This document shows positions 7,050-10,644 of a stretch of 10,644 nt of DNA, piece after piece (within the stretch, counting starts at the first letter, position 1; each line of letters starts with the position of its first letter). A model generated the notes under the pieces. That model made no database searches, was not told the DNA's origin, and saw only the letters and a program-made list of their open reading frames with translations. Both the position numbers and the translations under genes were made by a program. This stretch comes from Trichomonas tenax (lineage: Eukaryota > Parabasalia > Trichomonadida > Trichomonadidae), in the NCBI GenBank assembly GCA_023091735.1, contig JALKBU010001470.1:1-10644 (forward strand), in the 5' to 3' direction.

Positions 7050-8008
7050 CAAATTTATTTTATTCTCTTCAGAGTAAACTAAAGTCTCACCCCCTCAAAT
7101 CTACCTTGTAGCAGGTAATAAATCATGGCAATATGCCATAAAATCACAAAATATTGATTTTCCACAATTTGAAATATAGCGGATTCGCTTGAGGGAATGC
7201 TTGGAAAAGCTTAAATATAATATGTGGCCATGTTGTTTGTTTGATAAATCAAATATGAATTCTATTGTTTCAACAATTGTGATTTAGGACATAATGTATA
7301 AATAATAATACATAGCAAGATGTATTGTTTTGCTTCTTTGTTTTGGTGACAAACTATGAAAAAATTTTAATTGTTGATGAATATTACACAAATTCGCTAG
7401 AAAACAAGAGATTTATACTAACTAGTTCAATGTATGTATATGCATCTTGTCTTCATGACTATCTGCTGAACTTTATTTGATATTACTTCATTGACCAGCA
7501 AATAGAAAGAATATAACAGCTTGTCTTGATTCATAACTGAACAAAGAATAATCAGCAAGATATTGAAATTTTAAATTATATCGGCACAAAACTTAGAAGT
7601 ACAGGAGCTTGTAGCCAGTATTCAACAATGCTAATAGCTGGCTAATTCATTTCCTTCAGATTGATCATGAAAAAATAAAAATTACATCAATTAAAATACA
7701 TCATGGAGAAAACATAATGCATTGATCGATACCATTTGTTCTCACGTTAATCAGCACAATATCAAATTTGAAAATTAGAAAAGTCGAAATATTGACTCCA
7801 TATTCTAATAATAGCTTTGATTAACGTATTTCTAAATATATCATCGACTAATTACATTGCCAGATCTGTGGATCAATGGATTTAATGGCAAAGTTGACGA
7901 AAATGATGAAAATGAAAATATAATAAATGCCTATTCTAAATATCGCATAATCTTAAAATGGATGATTTTGAGGGAAAACGTGACAAAAATTTTGACAATT
8001 AAACAAAA
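7050..8008. other. 959-bp spacer before the BAR/SH3 gene
   Basis: No gene, RNA or mobile element is recognised. There is a perfect but well-separated 10-bp inverted pair, ACGTTAATCA (7744-7753) and TGATTAACGT (7818-7827), which may be chance. The final 30 bases contain TGACAA twice, directly before the next ATG. Confidence 0.5.
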
Positions 8009-9280
8009 ATGAACAACTTTTTGGAACAGGAGAAACATATTTACTCAGAAAGAGAAAAATTCGACAAAAACTTTACTACAGAACTGCAGCTATTGGAGCA
8101 TTTCAAAGATATTCCAAATGCTGTTGCGAAATTAATTGTTCAACTTAGAAAATTCGCGTTAGAAGGCTCATTAATTATGCCAAACAAATTGGAGAAATAC
8201 AACCAATCTCTTGCGAACAAATTTATGTTTGCACCTGGTTTTCCTGGCTTCACCGAAACACAACTTCATCAAATAAAGAATATGATTGGAGAAACATGTG
8301 GTCAAACACTAATGCTGATCCAGTTGATTGAAAATATCTGTCTTCCAAAGATTAAAGGTGCAATGATTACTTCCATTACAACAATGAATAATATTTCGTT
8401 CACGACAAAAGAAGCATTTCAACAGTGGAAAGATTTGTGGACTGAAATACAGAATAACGAAAACCAATTAAGCAGTTTAATCAAAGACATGAAAACGAAT
8501 AAAAAAGATGTCATCAAAGTTCACGCTTCATCACAGAGAGTAATTGAAATTATAAAGAATCAGAAGTACCTCTCCAAGAAAATGAATATCACTTATGCAC
8601 ATTATTTGAGATTACTCTCTAACGCTTATGAAAACATGAAAAAAGTGAGTGAAGAGCGGAGCCAAACTATCCTCAATTGGGTTGAGAAGTTTGCTGAGTT
8701 CCAAATGAATGCAAGTGAAATTTTCGCCAATATTTATCATAATATTTCAAAGAGACATTCTGTTGAAGATCCAAGTGCTATTGCTGTCGCAGACCTCAAG
8801 AATTACATTATATCGCATAAGATGACAAGAACATACATCGGAAATGATACATATAAGAAATATAATTTCACTTCTCCTGAAATTGAAGCCCACACTGATC
8901 CCTGCTTTGCCAAAGGAGGTCTGTATGAAGCACCTATCTTAGTTGCTGAAGCTATTCAAGATTTTAATGGCTGTGCGGAAAATGAAATTTCATGTAAGAT
9001 AGGACAAGAAATTTATCTTTATGAACCACCGAATGATCAATGGACACTCGCATCCACTAACAAGATATTCCCAGAAGGCTATATTCCAACGTATTGTTAT
9101 AGAATTAAGAAAGTTAAAACAGCTTTGTCGCTCAAATGCTCAGCGTACGTTGGAGAATGGCTTGGTGTGTTCCCAGGTGAGTTCTTGATCATCGAATCTG
9201 AAGAAAGCAAAGTTTTAATGGTTAGAAATACGGCCGGAAGAGTTGGAAAGATCGAAAAGTCTATGGTTATTTGTGAGTAA
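8009..9280 (+). CDS. BAR/F-BAR-like coiled-coil protein with two C-terminal SH3-like domains
   Basis: This is probably a membrane-curvature and actin/endocytosis adaptor acting at the plasma membrane or endosomes. Residues about 1-250 are almost entirely helical and rich in Lys, Glu and Gln. The segment YENMKKVSEERSQTILNWVEKFAEFQMNASEI (about 207-238, in part) has the look of the last long helices of a BAR/F-BAR domain. Residues about 310-367 form an SH3 domain: EAIQDFNG in the ALYDF position, ENEISCKIGQEIYL, QWTLAS with the key Trp, and GYIPTYCY as the G.IP.NY-like ligand groove. Residues 371-423 look like a second, divergent SH3: LGVFPGEFLIIESEE and GRVGKIEKSMV, with no canonical ALYDF or second Trp. 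Length 423 suits a single-BAR plus SH3 architecture. The ATG at 8009 is the first in frame, with AAACAAAA before it. The stop is fused to TAAA. SH3 assignment is firm for the first domain, moderate for the second; the exact BAR subclass is inferred. It could alternatively be another coiled-coil SH3 adaptor. Confidence 0.85.
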   Translation: MNNFLEQEKHIYSEREKFDKNFTTELQLLEHFKDIPNAVAKLIVQLRKFALEGSLIMPNKLEKYNQSLANKFMFAPGFPGFTETQLHQIKNMIGETCGQTLMLIQLIENICLPKIKGAMITSITTMNNISFTTKEAFQQWKDLWTEIQNNENQLSSLIKDMKTNKKDVIKVHASSQRVIEIIKNQKYLSKKMNITYAHYLRLLSNAYENMKKVSEERSQTILNWVEKFAEFQMNASEIFANIYHNISKRHSVEDPSAIAVADLKNYIISHKMTRTYIGNDTYKKYNFTSPEIEAHTDPCFAKGGLYEAPILVAEAIQDFNGCAENEISCKIGQEIYLYEPPNDQWTLASTNKIFPEGYIPTYCYRIKKVKTALSLKCSAYVGEWLGVFPGEFLIIESEESKVLMVRNTAGRVGKIEKSMVICE

Positions 9281-9523
9281 ATTTAATGTTTGAAATGATT
9301 TTATAAACGCCACGCATTAAAATATATTCAAAAAGTTAAATATAAAAAATATAATGGGAGAGTAAAATGAAATAATGAGGAATAAAAGAGCGAGATACTG
9401 TAATGAGTAAAATGATAGAATTTTATGAGATTTGATTATTCGTTGTAAATAATCAAATTTTAGGAGCCAGCATTAAAAATAAATGTTATACCCCTTATTA
9501 TTATAAACAAAATGCATAGTAAA
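9281..9523. other. Convergent intergenic region
   Basis: The BAR/SH3 gene and the Myb gene end facing each other across 243 bp. The sequence is AT-rich, with TAAA signals after the plus-strand stop and a strong hairpin at 9430-9458. No coding region is seen. Confidence 0.6.
9430..9458. terminator. Hairpin between convergent genes
   Basis: ATTTGATTATT (9430-9440) and AATAATCAAAT (9448-9458) pair perfectly over 11 bp around a 7-nt loop (CGTTGTA). It lies between two convergent 3' ends, so it could affect 3' processing or transcript collision. Hairpin terminators are not an established trichomonad mechanism, so the role is speculative although the structure is plain. Confidence 0.45.
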
Positions 9524-10060
9524 TTAGAAACAAACCGCGTTCATATCAAATGTTGTCCATTCGCTGTCAGAGAATTCAGCAATATCAGCGAGTCTCTGTA
9601 TGATCTTGTCGACATTAGCGCTTCTTTCCTCGTAGTCATTCTTGAACTCTTCAGCTGTCATTTGACGCTGGCTCAAAATTGATTCTTTCGTTATGTTTCT
9701 GCGCTTAAGGACCATCCAGCGGCTCTTGACGCTGATGTCGGTTCTATTGTTGAATCTCTTGGAAATTGCAACCCATTTCGGACCCAATTCCTCGTAATAT
9801 TGCAATAACTTCAAATCCTCGTCCTGCGTGAAAGGTGTGTGATTGACTCTTGGCGAGAGATAGTTTTCCCACCTTTCGCGGCACTGACGTGGATTCCTGG
9901 TCTCCATTTTCTGCGAGATTAAATTCCAGTCGCTTTCTCCAAACTCTTCGACAATGGATTTAAGCTTTGCGTCGTCCTCGACAGTGAACTTCACCTTGGG
10001 GTGAGTCTTGCGGGGAGTCTGGAATTGCAATCTAAGGAGCTGACTCATAGTAAAATTCAT
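9524..10060 (-). CDS. R2R3-type Myb DNA-binding protein
   Basis: This is a nuclear sequence-specific DNA-binding protein, probably a transcription regulator of the trichomonad small-Myb type, known in T. vaginalis to act on promoter elements. Two Myb/SANT repeats are clear. The first, about 25-68, has F25, W45 and W64 spaced as hydrophobic-core aromatics and recognition helix NPRQCRERW. The second, about 77-120, has F77, W96 and W115 with helix TDISVKSRWMVLKRR. As usual for the family, the first Trp of each repeat is replaced by Phe. The basic N-terminus (TPRKTHPKVK) may aid DNA contact or nuclear import. After residue 120 comes a charged helical tail with acidic end (about 135-178) lacking a known domain. 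Total length of 178 suits the small R2R3 class. The start at 10060 is supported by a perfect initiator 8 nt upstream; Met5 would be an alternative. The gene converges on the BAR/SH3 gene. Its specific targets cannot be read from sequence. Confidence 0.95.
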   Translation of the reverse strand: MNFTMSQLLRLQFQTPRKTHPKVKFTVEDDAKLKSIVEEFGESDWNLISQKMETRNPRQCRERWENYLSPRVNHTPFTQDEDLKLLQYYEELGPKWVAISKRFNNRTDISVKSRWMVLKRRNITKESILSQRQMTAEEFKNDYEERSANVDKIIQRLADIAEFSDSEWTTFDMNAVCF

Positions 10061-10063
10061 ATC

Positions 10064-10070
10064 TAAGTGA
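10064..10070 (-). promoter_or_regulatory. Trichomonad initiator (Inr) of the Myb gene
   Basis: On the minus strand the sequence reads TCACTTA, an exact match to the Inr consensus TCA(+1)Y(T/A). The +1 A at 10068 leaves an 8-nt leader before the ATG at 10060, typical of trichomonad mRNAs. It is the best single regulatory match in the window and fixes the Myb start. Confidence 0.75.
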
Positions 10071-10644
10071 CAGATTTACGGTCAGAGTTAGAAAAGTGCC
10101 ATGACCCTTTGACCAAACCGTCATCTATCGTCATGTTTTCTGTTAATTATTTTTCGATTTTTGTTCGTATTTTTGTTTTTTGTTATGTTAGCTTTGTCTT
10201 TCGTTTGAGAGCGCATTCAAAAAGTAAACGAACATTTCCCTATAAAAATCAAGTTTGGGTTAATAAAATCACGTTTTTTGGAGCTTACATGGGCTAAAAA
10301 TGATATATCTTAAATAAAAATTTTTTAATTGAAATTTTGTAATTTTAATTGCTTATTATAGTATAGTAACATTCCAATTGAGAGAGTATTGAAAAAGTTA
10401 AAATGTAAACCACAAATTCAATGGCGAATCGATAAAACATGATTGCTCTGCTACCTTTGCAAAGTAAAATTTCGAGTTTATGTAATTTTTTGTTTATCAC
10501 CTGATTTGAAATAATAGGGGACTGGGACAAAATAGAACAACGTGCTTTTCTGACATGTAACTTTTTTGACATGTAAAGTCAAAATGTCAAAATAAAGGAA
10601 AGTGACGTGTTTGGGCGGGAAAAATGTAAAAGTGTCAATAGGTT
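10071..10644. other. Myb upstream region to the window edge
   Basis: No gene is supported. Open frames on either strand here are AT-rich and lack motifs. A T-rich tract (about 10140-10190) lies close to the Myb promoter on the plus strand. The last 95 bases hold repeated TGACATGTAA motifs (listed separately) and a lone GC-rich GGCGGGAA (10614-10621), identical to an E2F core site, whose significance is unknown. A gene starting beyond the window is possible. Confidence 0.45.
10546..10597 (+). repeat. Tandem TGACATGTAA motifs related to the 165-bp element ends
   Basis: TTTTCTGACATGTAA (10546-10560) and TTTTGACATGTAAAGTC (10564-10580) are near-direct repeats, followed by AAAATGTCAAAATAAAG. The second copy matches 17 nt of the right terminal repeat of the 4181-4345 element (4322-4338) exactly. 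This suggests a partial or edge copy of the same element family, or a shared binding motif. Confidence 0.6.

Noticed and set aside
6702..7052. Minus-strand 116-codon frame and a plus-strand 60-codon frame (6706-6888) inside the second paralogue
   Set aside because: Both overlap a frame whose protein is conserved in the paralogue over its full length; they are shadows.
7744..7827. Perfect 10-bp inverted pair 64 bp apart
   Set aside because: Such pairs are expected by chance in nearly 1 kb of AT-rich DNA; nothing else marks it as an element.
10067..10297. Plus-strand 76-codon frame divergent from the Myb gene
   Set aside because: Starts at a GTG inside the Myb leader, has Phe/Val-rich low-complexity sequence from a T-rich tract, and no initiator.
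10345..10572. Minus-strand 75-codon frame
   Set aside because: Overlaps the repeated TGACATGTAA motifs and has no recognisable domain.
1..10644. CRISPR arrays, rRNA, introns, other Maverick genes
   Set aside because: No regularly spaced repeats, no rRNA-like conserved segments, no need for splicing in any gene, and no polymerase, capsid, protease or ATPase motif in any frame.

Overview
This is an AT-rich, intron-poor eukaryotic window. It most resembles a trichomonad parabasalid (Trichomonas/Tritrichomonas type). The grounds are a Maverick/Polinton-type integrase of trichomonad style, a small two-repeat Myb gene with a perfect trichomonad initiator (TCACTTA) 8 nt before its ATG, single-exon genes with very short leaders, TAA stops often merged with a TAAA motif (the trichomonad poly(A) signal), and long AT-rich spacers full of small inverted repeats. 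The species cannot be fixed from the sequence. The large spacers would fit a repeat-rich genome such as Tritrichomonas, but that is inference.

Layout. 69-1190: Maverick/Polinton integrase in one frame, broken by a TGA at 906-908. 1191-4989: about 3.8 kb without a convincing gene, but with layered non-coding structure: a 110-bp foldback (1623-1732), a stretch with about twice as much C as G (about 2701-3420), an inverted copy of a small repeat (about 3675-3785), a 182-bp foldback with 70-nt arms (3834-4015), a decayed second copy of its arms (4069-4164), and a 165-bp element with perfect 24-bp terminal inverted repeats (4181-4345). 4990-5565 and 6474-7049: tandem same-strand paralogues of exactly 191 codons that align without gaps at 86/191 identities (hand count) and belong to no family I recognise. 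8009-9280: a predicted BAR/F-BAR-like coiled-coil protein with two C-terminal SH3-like domains. 9524-10060, minus strand: an R2R3-type Myb protein, convergent with the previous gene, with a hairpin between them. 10061-10644: Myb upstream region, ending in copies of the same TGACATGTAA motif found at the ends of the 165-bp element.

How it fits together. The five genes do not look like one pathway. The integrase is debris or the edge of a self-synthesising transposon. The paralogue pair is a local duplication, perhaps of short-signal-peptide or basic proteins. The BAR/SH3 protein suggests membrane or actin work, and the Myb a promoter-binding regulator. The least explained material is the 191-residue family and the dispersed foldback/terminal-inverted-repeat family linking positions 1331, 3692, 4181, 6345 and 10551.
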